A model generated the notes under the pieces. That model ran no database searches. It was not told where the DNA came from and worked only from the letters and a program-made list of their open reading frames with translations. DNA of 64,000 nucleotides. Source: Hybos culiciformis. Taxonomy: Eukaryota > Arthropoda > Insecta > Diptera > Hybotidae. Each line of letters begins with the position of its first letter. Position 1 is the first letter of the stretch. The position numbers and the translations under genes were made by a program. Location: positions 112,515,812 through 112,579,811 of the forward strand of contig OZ023273.1 in assembly GCA_964007475.1 (NCBI GenBank). The letters run 5' to 3'. Positions 24,379 to 36,744 of this stretch are shown here, one piece after another.

Positions 24379-25790
24379 TCGGTGACTTTTTTGCAGTTGA
24401 ATGGGCAATTTTTGACTGACCGATTAGGCACAAATCATAACAGAACTCAGGAAGCTGTTAAAACCCAAACTTTTGCGCCTCCAATTTTTCATTTCATTGG
24501 TTTCAAGAAAATTCTATTAAATACTTAAAAAGGTTAAAAAAAATATATATTTTTTTATTTAGGAAAAATCATAAATTTTACCTATACTTTGTTTTGTGTT
24601 CAATTAAAATAAATAACAGTTTTTCACAATTGAATGCCCAGAAATAAATTTTTACTTAGCGTATTTTCCAAAATAACGAATTTTATTATATGCATACATA
24701 TATAGTATGTATATTTTTTTTTTAATTTCCCACCCATCTTTAATTGTTAATTTGAAAAATACTCATATCCTTTATTCGTTAAGTTTTATTTTTTATGCTT
24801 TTAAAAAATTAATACCTACCTACGGAATTTTTATCCAAAAATAGTCAAGGTTGGACTGGATTTAAAGTTATTAGGAAATTTGAGAGAAAAAGGGAATTAC
24901 GGTAAAAGCATTTATGAAGTTGTATTTTCTTTGTTAATTAAAGGTACTTGGGATGAGAAGCCTTAGAACTACTTTTGCAAGAAATTTTAAAACGTACGAA
25001 TTGGCGATGCATTATTATTATGGAAAATTTCTTCTCCCTATTATTTTTGGTACTCAAATATAGGATGAGTGACACTTTTTCGTAACAACATTTACTTCAT
25101 TCCAATAAACGAAAGAAAAACACCAAAAGAAACAAATTTTTCTTCAATATTTATTTAAATAAAATTATGTCGGTCATAATGATACATTTTGGTTTTTTTT
25201 AATAATAAATAAATCATTGAAAATTGTGAATAATTTTGGCTGGTACATAATCTAATGAAATTTTATCTAGTGAAAAAATAAATTCAGTCTTGAAAAATAT
25301 ATAATGTATTTTATAATATAATGTATTTTATCAGTAAATATTTCAACCCGTGTATATAGGCTACATAAATCTTAGATAAATAAAAGTTTAGTACATTTAT
25401 ACAACCTTTCATAAAATTTTCTAGATTTACATAACGGTTTAGTAATTAACATAAAACAAACTATCCTTGGATGAAAATTTGAGAAATTTTGTTGCGATTG
25501 AAATTGTTATTTATACGTTTAGCTGCTTTTTTGCAATGTATGTACAGTAAATATGCTTTATTGGGTGTTACAATAATTGCCGTCCGTTTTTATTATACAT
25601 TTTAAATGCACTTTGTTGCAATATACTTAAAGATCTTAAAGAAAAATTTATGCTGGTAAAAATATGGCACTTTTCGTAATCCAAAAATTGTCGCAAACGT
25701 ATCACTATTTTTCAAACTGAATTGTTTTTTGATTATTAGTGAAAGTTTTGGGACCATAATTGTGCAAATCTTTAGATCAATTGGTATCAA
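23205..25790. other. AT-rich region without recognised gene
   Basis: Nothing coding is supported. The plus-strand frame at 24277-24528 is mostly an Ile-Tyr run translated from the TA microsatellite. Its tail, though less biased, matches no family I know. Confidence 0.6.
24331..24375. repeat. (TA)n microsatellite
   Basis: About 22 uninterrupted TA units preceded by an A run. Confidence 0.97.
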
Positions 25791-25805
25791 ATTAATCTTT
25801 TAGAT

Positions 25806-26410
25806 CAGTGGTCGCAATTACGTGGCACACGTGCCAAGATTGGCACGCTTCGATTTGAAAATAATGGTCGAAAATCAATTAAGAGAAAATGATATAACAT
25901 TTAACATGGACGATGAAGTTCTAAAGTTGTGGAAAAGTTTTCCAAATCAGTTTTCATCATTAAAAAAGCTAGCAATAGCTGTATTAACAGTATTTCCTTC
26001 AACTTACTTTTGCGAATTCTTATTTTCTCAAATGAATGTAATTTTAACCAAAACCAGAAACAGAATCGCTAGTGACAATTCCGAGGCTTGTGTTGCTTTA
26101 AAAGTAACCAATTACATAACAAATATAGACCACAGCATCGCAATTTATACAAAACAGATCTAATACTGGACAACTGTAGAAAAAATATTGTGTTCCTTAC
26201 TAATTTAAGTGAACTTTTATTTATTGTTTAGTTTTTGATATTTTTTATTTTTCGTTGTTTAATTCTTATTATGTTTTGCTTAAATTAATTTCTGATATTG
26301 AAGAATATATCTGACACTTTTGTTTTCTTTTGATTAAATATGGCCGAAATAATGGTTTGAAGAAAATCATCTTTTTTGGCACGATACCTAAAATCTAATT
26401 GCGACCACTG
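25806..26410 (+). mobile_element. Internally deleted hAT element with intact ends and 8-bp target duplication
   Basis: The perfect 15-bp terminal inverted repeat CAGTGGTCGCAATTA lies at 25806-25820, with its mirror TAATTGCGACCACTG ending at 26410. The 8 bases TTTTAGAT lie directly outside both ends (25798-25805 and 26411-26418). The 8-bp duplication and CAGTG start are hallmarks of the hAT superfamily. At 605 bp the element is far shorter than an autonomous hAT (usually 2.5-5 kb). It keeps only the end of the transposase, so it would depend on a transposase made elsewhere. Confidence 0.93.
25822..26163 (+). pseudogene. hAT transposase, C-terminal dimerisation-region remnant
   Basis: The 113-residue frame starts immediately inside the left terminal repeat. 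Its first ~10 residues are probably read from terminal DNA. From about residue 40 it reads FPNQFSSLKKLAIAVLTVFP, then STYFCEFLFSQMN and TKTRNRIASDNSEACVALKV. This is the conserved hAT C-terminal pattern (W..FP.LKKLA..VL..F.STY.CE..FS.MN..K.K.RNRL....L...L). The DNA-binding finger and the catalytic DDE core are missing, so the product cannot transpose anything alone. The frame has no internal stop, which suggests fairly recent deletion or chance preservation. It resembles the ZBED5/SCAND3-like branch of hAT proteins; the branch assignment is tentative. Confidence 0.85.
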
Positions 26411-26424
26411 TTTTAGATCAATAA

Positions 26425-29400
26425 ACAGAGAGATACCGCACTGTAATTTGTTTCACCTGTATCATAAATATGCATTTTATTTTATCTTGTATAAGATACT
26501 TAATTTTAAAAACCGTTTTATTTATCCACGAAATCAAAGAATTTTTAACATTTCAAGAAGAATAATAAGTAATTGTAAATAAAAAAAGGGTATAAAAAGG
26601 ATAAACACCATTAATACAATATATATTCATATATGTATTTTCAATCTACATAAAAAATATATACCTATATATTATAGTACATATATAAATATAAAATAAT
26701 AAAACAATGCCACTGAACTATGAGTTTAATTTTCCTAATGGATATCGATTCTTCAAATGTTACCTTGGTAGTCATAATGTTCTGAAATATATGTATAAAA
26801 AAAAAAGAATTATTTCATCATATACATATCTATGTTGTATATAGAAAATAATAACCAAAATAATTCACTACTAAGCTTCATATACTTTCAAGTTTATAGA
26901 TATTGATAAATTAATGTATGTATTCTGTATATATATTTATGTACAAAAAAAATAAGGATAACCCTTTAATGTCTACCTGTTATAAAAATTTATATTTTTT
27001 TTTTCGACATTGATTGTTATATACATAAACATATCCATAACTAAAGTTAGTTTATTTTATATAGAATTTTAGTTGTTTGTGTATATGGCGGTCTTAAAAC
27101 CATTGCATATGTACATAGACTGAGCAATGGAAAAATAATATCATTTGCCACTGGCATTTAACCTTTTTTCAATTTTTAATTATAATTTAAATTTATCCTT
27201 AAGGAGAATTATTTTTTTTTTTATAAAGAATTTGTTGAAGAAAATTCTATTGCCATATACCTACTTACTTTATTTTATGTATTGTTTATTTTATAAATAA
27301 AATCTAATATAAATTACTTTTCAACCTACAACGTTTCTGTTAGCTAGCAATATTATTAAAAAAAATTTTAAATTAAAAAGTTTGAAAAAGAATGTACACA
27401 CATAGCGTCTAGTTATATTATCTTACTAAAAAATGTACAAAATTGATTTCCTCTTGTTTTTTTAGTTAAATAATTTAAGCCTTAACCTGCTTGATTTTAA
27501 TATTGTAATGAGTAATGAAGTAATTCATAATCATTTTTCTATGTACAAATATTTTTATGAAAACTTTTTCTTTCTTTTTTCATTTTCTCATGAAGCGATT
27601 GGAAAAATTTGTAAGATATGTAAGATATTGAAAGAATTTGTAATTTTTAAATATTAATATATATTGTTATACAATATTATAATTCACAATACCACAAAAT
27701 ATTTAAAACATACAAAAAATTGCAATATACTACTTAATTATTTATCATAGTAGTAAATTTGTACAATTTAAGACCGAAATCCTGTTTTCCTGCACAGAAT
27801 TTGTAAATATTTAGCAGAAGAAAAATAATCTATTTTTTTCATAAGATTAAAACATAGATAATTAACAAAAAACTGGAAAATTTATTAAAAAAAACAAATA
27901 AATTATATAGAATAAATATATAAAAATTAATTTCTGAAAATATTTTCTCTTATTTGTTCCTCTAAGCATAAATTCCTTTATTTTATTATTCTTATATTAA
28001 ATATTTTATAAAATTTTAGCACAATTCAAAATCTTAAAACAAAAGCTAGTGCCAAAATACATTTTAAAATTTTGATTTGGAACACATTATCAATTTTGCA
28101 ATAAAGTTTTTGAATGTTTTATTACCAAAAAATAAAACAAAAAAAAAAACTATTAAGAATTATATTTATTCACAATGAGAATATTCATAAATATGAAATT
28201 CTGTGTCTGTTTAGGAAATTGAATTAGTAACACTATTAAGTAAAAATTCCAGAATTCACAATGTATTTTGTTGGTAATTTTCGGAACAGATTAGATATAT
28301 ATAGTATTCTTATTAAATTATTAATTTTTTTTACAGAGACTCATTTTACCATCCACAATTACTTTAATTTACTTACGTTAAAATTATATTATCTGAAAAT
28401 TATATTATCTGATTGAATTTATATATTATTATTATCTAATGTTTTTTTTACTGTGCCAAGAACTTATAAATTCAACATTTAGAAGTTTATAAATAAACTT
28501 AACATAATTAATACTAACTACATACGCATACTTTAAAAAAAACATTGTTTGTAGACGTACAATAATAATAATAATAATAATAAACGTAAATTTTTCCGAA
28601 ATTTAATAAAAATATTGAACAAGGACTCCTACATTAAATCCTACTACACTATACTACACTATCCCAATAATGGACTTTCATAAATGTACTCTAAATGGGA
28701 AAAATTTAATAAGAAGTTTTATTCAAAATAACAATTTATTTACAATTGTATAGAAATGTATGTATTATATATGTTCTTCTATATAGAATCAAATAAATTA
28801 TAATATTAAAGACTAAAAATTTATACACATTAAATTTGTTGTAGTAAGCTTTAAAAATTTTCTTTACGCATAAAATATCACTCAACATTATTTTTATTCA
28901 TAAAAAATTTATATCTTGCATATTTAAAACATAAATTTTTAAACAAAATGGTTATATCGATAAAAACATAAAATGAAAATAAAAACAAGAAACTGTGCGC
29001 ACGCTCTTCCTTAAAATACACGCTCTGTTTATATTATATAGTTTTAAATTATTCTAAATGCCATTTTTTAAAAGGAAATATAAATGAAAACCTGAATATT
29101 ATATTATTTATATTTTTTTAAGTTTCAAAAATATTGAAAATTATTCAATTTAATTAAGCTTATTATTATGATTCTATGATATAAAAACATGGAAACATTT
29201 CACACATATTTTTATGACACAAATATAATTAACTATTGACTCTTCCGAATTTTTTCTAGCTTTCTAATATTTTTATAATAAATATAATAATATAATAAAT
29301 ATATGTAAATATATTAAGATTTCAGATATTTTAAGTAAAATTCTTTTAAAAAAATCATTTATTGATAAAACACTTAGTTTTTTAGCAAACGTTAATCGAC

Positions 29401-30180
29401 ACTCCTCGTTTTTTGTCCTTGTAAAATATCTCTAATATTGAAAAACATTTATCTATTTATTTTAATATTATGTGCCTATACATTATTATATTTTTTGTTA
29501 AATAAAATGCAAACTCATTAAAATAATTTTATCCACTTCATTAACGACTTAATGACGTTTAAAATACATTAAAAATAAAACTAGACATTGTGTATCCATC
29601 TACGCTCCAATGTACATTACCTTTTTTAAAAGAAAATTTAATTTATATTCAAAAATTGCTATTACAATCGTCTCGTCTTATTTTAATTCGTTTTTTGTTC
29701 TTTGTGTTGTTAATTTTTATATTTTTTTATCTGAAAACATGTTTTTAACATGAAAAAAAGATACGAGTGGCGACACAACCATTTTGTTTTCTTTTAAAAC
29801 TAAAAAAAAAATTCTTTATATATGAATTTATCAAAAGTTACCAAATTAGAATTGTATTATCCAATTTTTATGAGTTTCGATAATATTAAATAATAAATAC
29901 AAAAAATATAATGATAATAAATATTAATGAACATCACATTATATATTTTTTATAAATAAATTTTAAGTCCTTCCTGCAATACTATCAGTTAAAAAAATAT
30001 TTTATTTAAAATTGCAACATTGGTTCGTTTGAAGTCAAAATTTCATTGTCGATGCTAGAGTTAGATTGGTTCACATAATAAAGTGCTACAAAAATTAATC
30101 GGTCACACATTTTATCACGCAAAATTTTTCATCTTCAAATTTTTGGCTATAATACAAATTTAAAAATAGAATCTTTATTA
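26425..30180. other. AT-rich region without recognised gene
   Basis: Only low-complexity sequence and an AAT microsatellite (28561-28583) are seen. There are no frames with coding character and no clear inverted repeats. Confidence 0.6.
28561..28583. repeat. (AAT)n microsatellite
   Basis: Uninterrupted trinucleotide repeat of about eight units. Confidence 0.95.
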
Positions 30181-30189
30181 ACACTTTTA

Positions 30190-30650
30190 TGCCTTGGACA
30201 AACTGACACGATTAACATGTTTTTGATCAAGAACATGTTAATTTTATGTTTTTGAAGTAGTTTTCCCATAGTAATAAAAACAAGAACATGTTCTTGCCAA
30301 AACATGTTCTTATTAAAGGATGGGTTGAGTAATTTTTACAAATATTTCGGGAGGCAATATGTGGAAGCCATTAATGTTCACTGGGGTGTCATTTTTGACG
30401 TTGACTTTGACAATTTTATGTCGTATTTATTTGTAAACAAATGAAAAAAAAGTTTGTTATTGTTTTTTATTTTGAATTTGAATTTAATTTGTAGGTATAT
30501 TGTGTTGTTTACTTTTGTTTTTAAACTTGAGAAAAAAAAACAGATGTTTATCTGTTTTGTAAAACACATTAAGGTAGTCTGTTCGGTCGATTTTAATAAC
30601 ATGTTTTTGTGGTCAAGAACATGTTTTTCGAGTTCAGTTTGTCCAAGGCA
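30190..30650. mobile_element. MITE with 17-bp TIR and TTA target duplication (PIF/Harbinger-like)
   Basis: A perfect terminal repeat TGCCTTGGACAAACTGA begins at 30190, and its mirror ends at 30650. The trinucleotide TTA lies outside both ends (30187-30189 and 30651-30653), as expected for PIF/Harbinger elements. Subterminal regions carry repeated AACATGTTCTTG and AACATGTTTTTG words in both orientations (near 30212-30240, 30284-30312 and 30597-30630), typical of transposase-binding subterminal repeats. The two opposing open frames in the middle are AT-driven and carry no DDE motif. Confidence 0.78.
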
Positions 30651-30659
30651 TTACTCAAG

Positions 30660-33600
30660 GATATAAACCTCATCAAAAGAAACTCAATTTTTACCACAAT
30701 CTTTTAACATAAAAGCCTAATTTTTCCAATAGTCTAAAAATTATAGATTCTTTTTTCCAATTAGTTTTGTACCCTCAAAAACGTAAACTAATATGTAAAA
30801 ACATAATGTCATTATACGACATCATTATGTATGTATATTTCAATTCTAAATATGCAATCTGAAATGAAAATATATATATTTAATTTAATTTTTCTTTCGA
30901 TAAAAACATTTATAAAGAAATGCTTATGTGAAAAATTTAACATAGAAAAGATTTTAACTTTTTGAAATAATCTATTATTGAGGTAAATTTGAAATTTTCA
31001 AAAATTTTTGTGTGTAATCCAAAATTTAATAAAAAATAAAAGCAAAATATTATTAAGAAACAAATGTACAGTTTATTTTTTAAAATATTATTGACAATTC
31101 TTATTTAAGAGTTAATAAATTAAATAAATATAATATTACAATAAATTACTTGAAGGAACTTTTGTCAATGTACTTTAAAAACTACAAAAAAGTTATATAC
31201 GGAATTAACGAATTGTGTTTTGCAAATAGATAGATATATTGGATCTTAAATATAATTTTAAATTTTTCATTTATGTAGTATCAATTTTGACAAGCAGCAA
31301 ACACGAAAATCGACACGAATTATGTTTTAATTACATTTATATATGTATCTTGAAATATAAAATGTAAAAACTAATAATGCACGACCCATCGTATTTAATT
31401 CATTTAATTAAGTGTTTTCTATGCGGGTTGGATAGATTTGTGGAGGGCTGTTAGGCCCCTGAGTTTTGAAAATTATTTGTTTTGAAAATAAATTAATTCA
31501 GCGGTTTAGTACTTCAGTTTATTCGCTTTTTTTTTTACTTTAGTGAGGGAGATCTTGAGCTTCCAATTTTTTTTTTTTAATTTTAACAGTAAATGTTCGC
31601 CCTCCTCTAAAATTCGTATAACCATGAAGCTTCTGAATTGATTTCGACTTTTTGTATGCAAAAATATGCTAAATCTTGTTCATTTTCATCTCAACTAAAG
31701 AATAGACGATTCTACAATTCAAGGCTCCAAATCTAGCCAATGTCGAATTTATTTTTAGACAATTATTTCACATTTTAAAAGTTTATTAAAAGTTTTAATG
31801 GATTTCCAAGAAACTGAGTATAAAATCGAGTTTAAAACTCGATTGTACATATGTTAAGTTTCAAAATTGATTTAAATGAAAATAGTTTTATAAATACATA
31901 TATATCGATTGAAAGTTCAAGAAAAATATTTAGCCTTCGATTGCAACCAAGGATTCAAACTAGGGCTTGAATGAAGTTCGAATAGGAGAGGTTGATTTTA
32001 CGAACCTTAAAAAATATTATAGGCGAATGAAACGAAATATGAAGAACGAGCTTCCGTTCTACATCTTTTAAATTTTAGATTCTAAGCGAATTTTTTTTGC
32101 TTATTCCTCTAATGTCTAAAACAGATTTCTATATTTTAATAAAAATTCTATATCATTATAGATTCTTTTAAAAGCCAAACTTTAATAATATTCTTTCTGC
32201 GATTCTGCGAATGCATTAAAAACCATCCAAAATATCGATTCCTCAATAAAAACAATATCATTAAAACCAAAAAAAAAAAAAACAAAGAAAATCAACAAAA
32301 ATCGTTATTGTACCCATAAAAAAAAAAACAAAAAATTATTTTACCATCATATTTTTTATAACTTTAAAAAATATATATATACCTACCTATATACATTTTT
32401 TTTATATCAAAAAAATAAAAAATAACGAATTAATTACACAAATAAATCACGATTGTTTCAACAAAAAACAAAAAAACAAAAAAAACAATAAAAAAAATAA
32501 AGGAGCCCCACCACAATCTTCCCCAGTCAAAGAAAAAAAAAGCACAGAAAATCATTTGAAACAAAAAAAAGAAGCAAATTAATAGATATTTTTCTTTTAA
32601 TTTTTCTTCGTTTTTTTATTTTCTTTTTTCTTTTTCCTTTTTTTGTTTTATTTCTTTTTTTTCCTGATATTTAAAATCATTTTTACCCACAAAAAATTTA
32701 ACATGTTTGTTATAAAAAAAAAAAAAAAAGTTATGTACATAAAACATGATTACCATGGTAAACGCATTTCGGTAACATATGTAAAAGAAAAAAAAGAAGA
32801 AAAATAATTATTTACATCAGAAAAAAAAAATAAAAACACAACAAAACATAAATTCGAAATTCTGTGTGTACCTTACATTAAAAATTTCATAATTATTATA
32901 TTCTGAAAAAAAAATAATATCTACTCTTAATAATAACCAACAAAAATAAAAAGTTTCTAAACATTGCTGAACAAACTCTCACTGTGTGCACGAGCTTAGC
33001 TATTTTTGGGTGAACGAATTTTTTTTCTTCTTTGTAACTTTTTTTCCAAGTCTAAAACAATAAATTTTTTACACAAAATGTATTTTTCTTATATATTTAT
33101 GTTAAAAAAAAGAAAAAACCAAAAAAAGATACATTTTTTTTTTTTTTTTTTGTATTTTCATTCCACAGACTTAACACTAAAAAGACAAAAGGAAAAAAAA
33201 AAATAACAAGAATAAAATATGAAACTTTAACCCATCACCACCAATCAAAAATTAATTCTCCCATATTAAATTCAGTTTTTTTTCTAAAATTCTTAATGTC
33301 AATATGAAACAAACCTCTTTTTTGTCAAAAACGTTATTTATCCCTTGAATTAAAAAAAAAATATTTATATCAAGAACTTTTATCAAATTTTTACCGAATA
33401 TCCAAACTGCAGTATACTCAAACTTTAAATACGGAATTATTTTTTACTGGAAATGGCTGGAATATTAAGAAAAAAAACATTCAAATTTATAGCAGTTTAA
33501 AATTATCGCACATCATTTAGTTTTTCACTCCTGAATCCACTTCTTCTTTTTTTTTTGGGTTATATAAGTCGGGTTGAAAAACTTAAAAGGTTAATTACCC

Positions 33601-35430
33601 ACATGTTAGGTTTAAGATCAAGCTCGTATTTATTTATATATGTACTTAAAATCCCCGTTCTGAGATGGATTTAAATGAGATATATTTGATTTTGATTTTT
33701 TGGGTCTCTCTTATAACATAGATGTTTTTTTATTTATTTATTTATTTATTTATATAGTTTAAATGTAAATTTATAAAAAGATTTAACACTTCTCCTCTGA
33801 CCACTTACCGAGTAATATAAAATCTTTTTTAAAGCGTCTTTTTTAAGTGTCCCAGGAAGAAACAATATTGCCTTAAAGCAATGATGCAAGAAAACAACAA
33901 CAGCCACCTGTATTGTCTTTTCCAAGGAACATACGTTTAAAAAGTCAAGTTTCAACATAATATATATATAGAAATTCTAGTTGTTTCACTCATTATTGAG
34001 AGTAACCATCTAACAGCAAAACTGATGAATTTTAAGATAATCAAGATTTTTATATGTTCATTATTTTTGACCTATATATAGGTTTTACGAGTTTTTTATT
34101 AAAAGATCCCATATAATTTTGATTATTTTTGAGATTAATTCATAACTCCTCGTTAAGTCTTACAACATTACCAACGATTTGCAAACAGGGTTAAAATGTA
34201 GCTCAGGCTTTTATTCTGTTTTTTCCTTTCTCGTGCACTTTTTCGTTCCTTTCGCAGAATAGTTAAACCTAGCTTCAGAAACTTCATCTCTCGAGAATTT
34301 TTGATCTGATTGAGATTTTTATTGGTGAGACCACCGCTTCTTTTCAATCCTCTCGAAGATAAATATTTAAATTTTATACCTTTAATATAGTTACATATAT
34401 CATGTAACTTATTATATTATATTCCCAAATAATAAGTCGTTTGTATAAAATACACATTATATTATATTCCAGTTACAAAAAGCCCCAACAAAAGGCGCAT
34501 GATTTTTCGAAATTCTTATTGGTCTTTTTATATAATTTATCTTGATAATACAAAAAAAAAATTTTTTTTAATAAATCTACACCGTGTATAATTTCCACCA
34601 TTTACCTTTTTTTTCTCAACAAAAAAAAAACCTGATGCATATACAGAAATCATAATAATATGTACATTTTTTTGTTTTCTTCTTTTTTTTTGGTGTACAC
34701 AAATTTTTCTCTATAAGATTTTTTCTTATTTTATATTTATATAACAAACATGTATTCGTCTATATCAGATACGCAATATAAAATATTAAAATATAACATA
34801 TCAGAATGCATACATTCATAAATATATTTAGTATAGGTATATATACAAAAATAAAAAATACCGTATTTGTTTTTTATATTTTTTCATTTTCGTGTATCTT
34901 CTTGATAGCTAAATGCAATTTACAACATTATTATTATTGAAAAACCGGTTAAGCTACACGTACAAATAATTTTTTTTGTTTATTAAATACTACAAAATTA
35001 TCTGTAGCATAACTTAAATGCGACATTAAGCTACATATCTTTCAGATACATTTATCTTACAAATACTAAAATACTACACTACATGCATGAATTTTTTTTA
35101 AACCATCAGAAGGTGTTAGTTTATTTTCGAATTTTTTGTTTTTTTTTACAATTTTTTAATACTTTTAGTTAAGATTTTTATTTTTTTTTTATCACTGGGT
35201 GATCATAAAAATTGATGAGGGTGTCCCGAAATACAAACAAATAAACCTGTGTTGTGCTATTGATTTCAGTGTATAGTGTGGGTTTATCTGTTATAATATA
35301 TTATTGGTATTGTATTTTTTGGAATATTAATAATAACCACAAAACTGCACGAGACACCTTTTTTCGAAAATCAACTTCAATAGAAAGAACAAAATAGCAC
35401 ACAAACGAAAACGCACTCTAAACACCATTT
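30660..35430. other. AT-rich region with dense A and T runs, no recognised gene
   Basis: From about 32260 onward the plus strand is dominated by A runs and T runs of 8-20 bases. No coding frame is credible. A GC-richer phrase at 31425-31470 (GGGTTGGATAGATTTG, GGGCTGTTAGGCCCC) contains a short stem but no recognised RNA. Confidence 0.55.
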
Positions 35431-35445
35431 TCAGATCTAAATTTT

Positions 35446-35451
35446 TCAGTC
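35446..35451 (+). promoter_or_regulatory. Possible arthropod initiator (TCAGTC)
   Basis: TTTTTCAGTCGTTAAC matches the arthropod Inr TCAGTY, with the start A at 35448. It sits in one of the few GC-richer patches here (CGTACGTTGGCGTGGC follows). It lies 1.1 kb upstream of the candidate exon at 36583 on the same strand. I see no convincing DPE at the expected +28 position and no TATA box at -30. A six-base match is weak evidence. Confidence 0.25.
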
Positions 35452-36582
35452 GTTAACCGTACGTTGGCGTGGCTTAATGTTTTTAAAGATACAAGTATCG
35501 TAATTTAAAAAAAAAAAAAATATTTTCAAAAATTAAAAAAAAAAGAAGAAAATAATTATCAAAAAAAAGAAAATCTGTTCTTTTTGTATAATGTTTAAAT
35601 TAATTAAAATTAAAAACAAAATGAAAAAGGAATTATAAAAAAATGTAGAATTAATTAAAATTAAATTTCTAGACCATTTTTTTTTCTAAATTTTTTTTCC
35701 ACAAAAAAGATTCTTTTTTTTTGTTTTTTTTTTTTTTGTTTACAAAGAAAATTGTTACATTTTTATTGACGTGGGCGCCAATTTATGAATTATTAATTTA
35801 TATGGTTTTTATATTTCTTTGGAAAACAAAAAAAAAATTATATACCTATTTAAAAGATACAAAGAAACTGGTTTTAAAAATCCAAAAAAAAAATAAGAAA
35901 TAAAAAAAGTATCTCAAAATAGAAATACCTAAAGATACCATATATATCATACCTATATATATTCAGTGCCTTAATTCAGAAAAACCCACCAAAATAGAAA
36001 AAGAAAAAAAAAGTAAACAAATTAAATAAAAAAAAAATTTAATGAATAATTACCTGCCTAATTTAAAAAAAAAAGATAGGTATATCTTTATTGTTTACAT
36101 TTAATTTTTCTTTTTTTTTTTTTTAATATTAGTTTTTTGTTATTACCAAAATAAAAAATAAATTAAAAATTGGTGGGAAAATAAAACAAGGAAATTGAAT
36201 TAAAAAAAAAAAAAAATTTAAATTATACCGTTAAAATTGTGTCAAATAATTTTGACATGATAACAGAAATGGTTAATTATAAAATTATTACTATTATTAA
36301 CCATTATTGAACAAAACTAAAATTTATTTTACAGCCATAAAAGCTAATATGGATAAAATGAATTTTAAACCGGAAATGTATATATTTGTAAAAATTTTTA
36401 TTATTTTCTAAAATAAAATAAAAAAAAAAAATTTTTTTTTTTCCTTGCTCAAAATCGTAACAAATTTTTATTCGAAAATAACGTTGCGCGAAAACAAAAA
36501 AAAAAATTAAACGCACTAAAAAAAAGTGCAAACAAAATTTTGCAAAAGTTTTTTCAATTTAACTTCGTATAAAAAAGCATTT

Positions 36583-36734
36583 ATGGTAATGGCAGAGATA
36601 GGTGGCCATTTGGCACACCATCAATTAACAATGCATCATAATAGTCTAATGCATCATCAAACTGATTTAGTACAACCGTCACTGGTTATGAATCATCATT
36701 TAGATTTAGATTGTCATGGTCATGGTGTTATAAG
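36583..36734 (+). CDS. Candidate first coding exon of an unidentified His-rich protein
   Basis: From the ATG at 36583 the frame reads MVMAEIGGHLAHHQ, then a His/Met/Leu-rich tract ending HLDLDCHGHGVI, about 51 residues. An in-frame alternative start, MAEIGG, is at 36589. The upstream extension of the frame is Lys/Phe-rich and looks untranslated. The exon stops being gene-like exactly at a good donor, ATA|AGTAAGT-type (GTAAGTC at 36735). Codon choice (CAT CAC CAT, GGT GGC CAT) departs from the A/T-run background. His-rich, low-complexity N-termini are common in insect transcription factors, but no domain is present and I cannot name the gene. I find no downstream exon in the window, so any first intron would be very long. 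Confidence 0.45.
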
Positions 36735-36744
36735 TAAGTCAACA

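Noticed and set aside
24277..24528. 83-residue frame with an Ile-Tyr tract
   Set aside because: The middle is a translated (TA)n microsatellite, and the remainder matches no family and has no splice signals of note.
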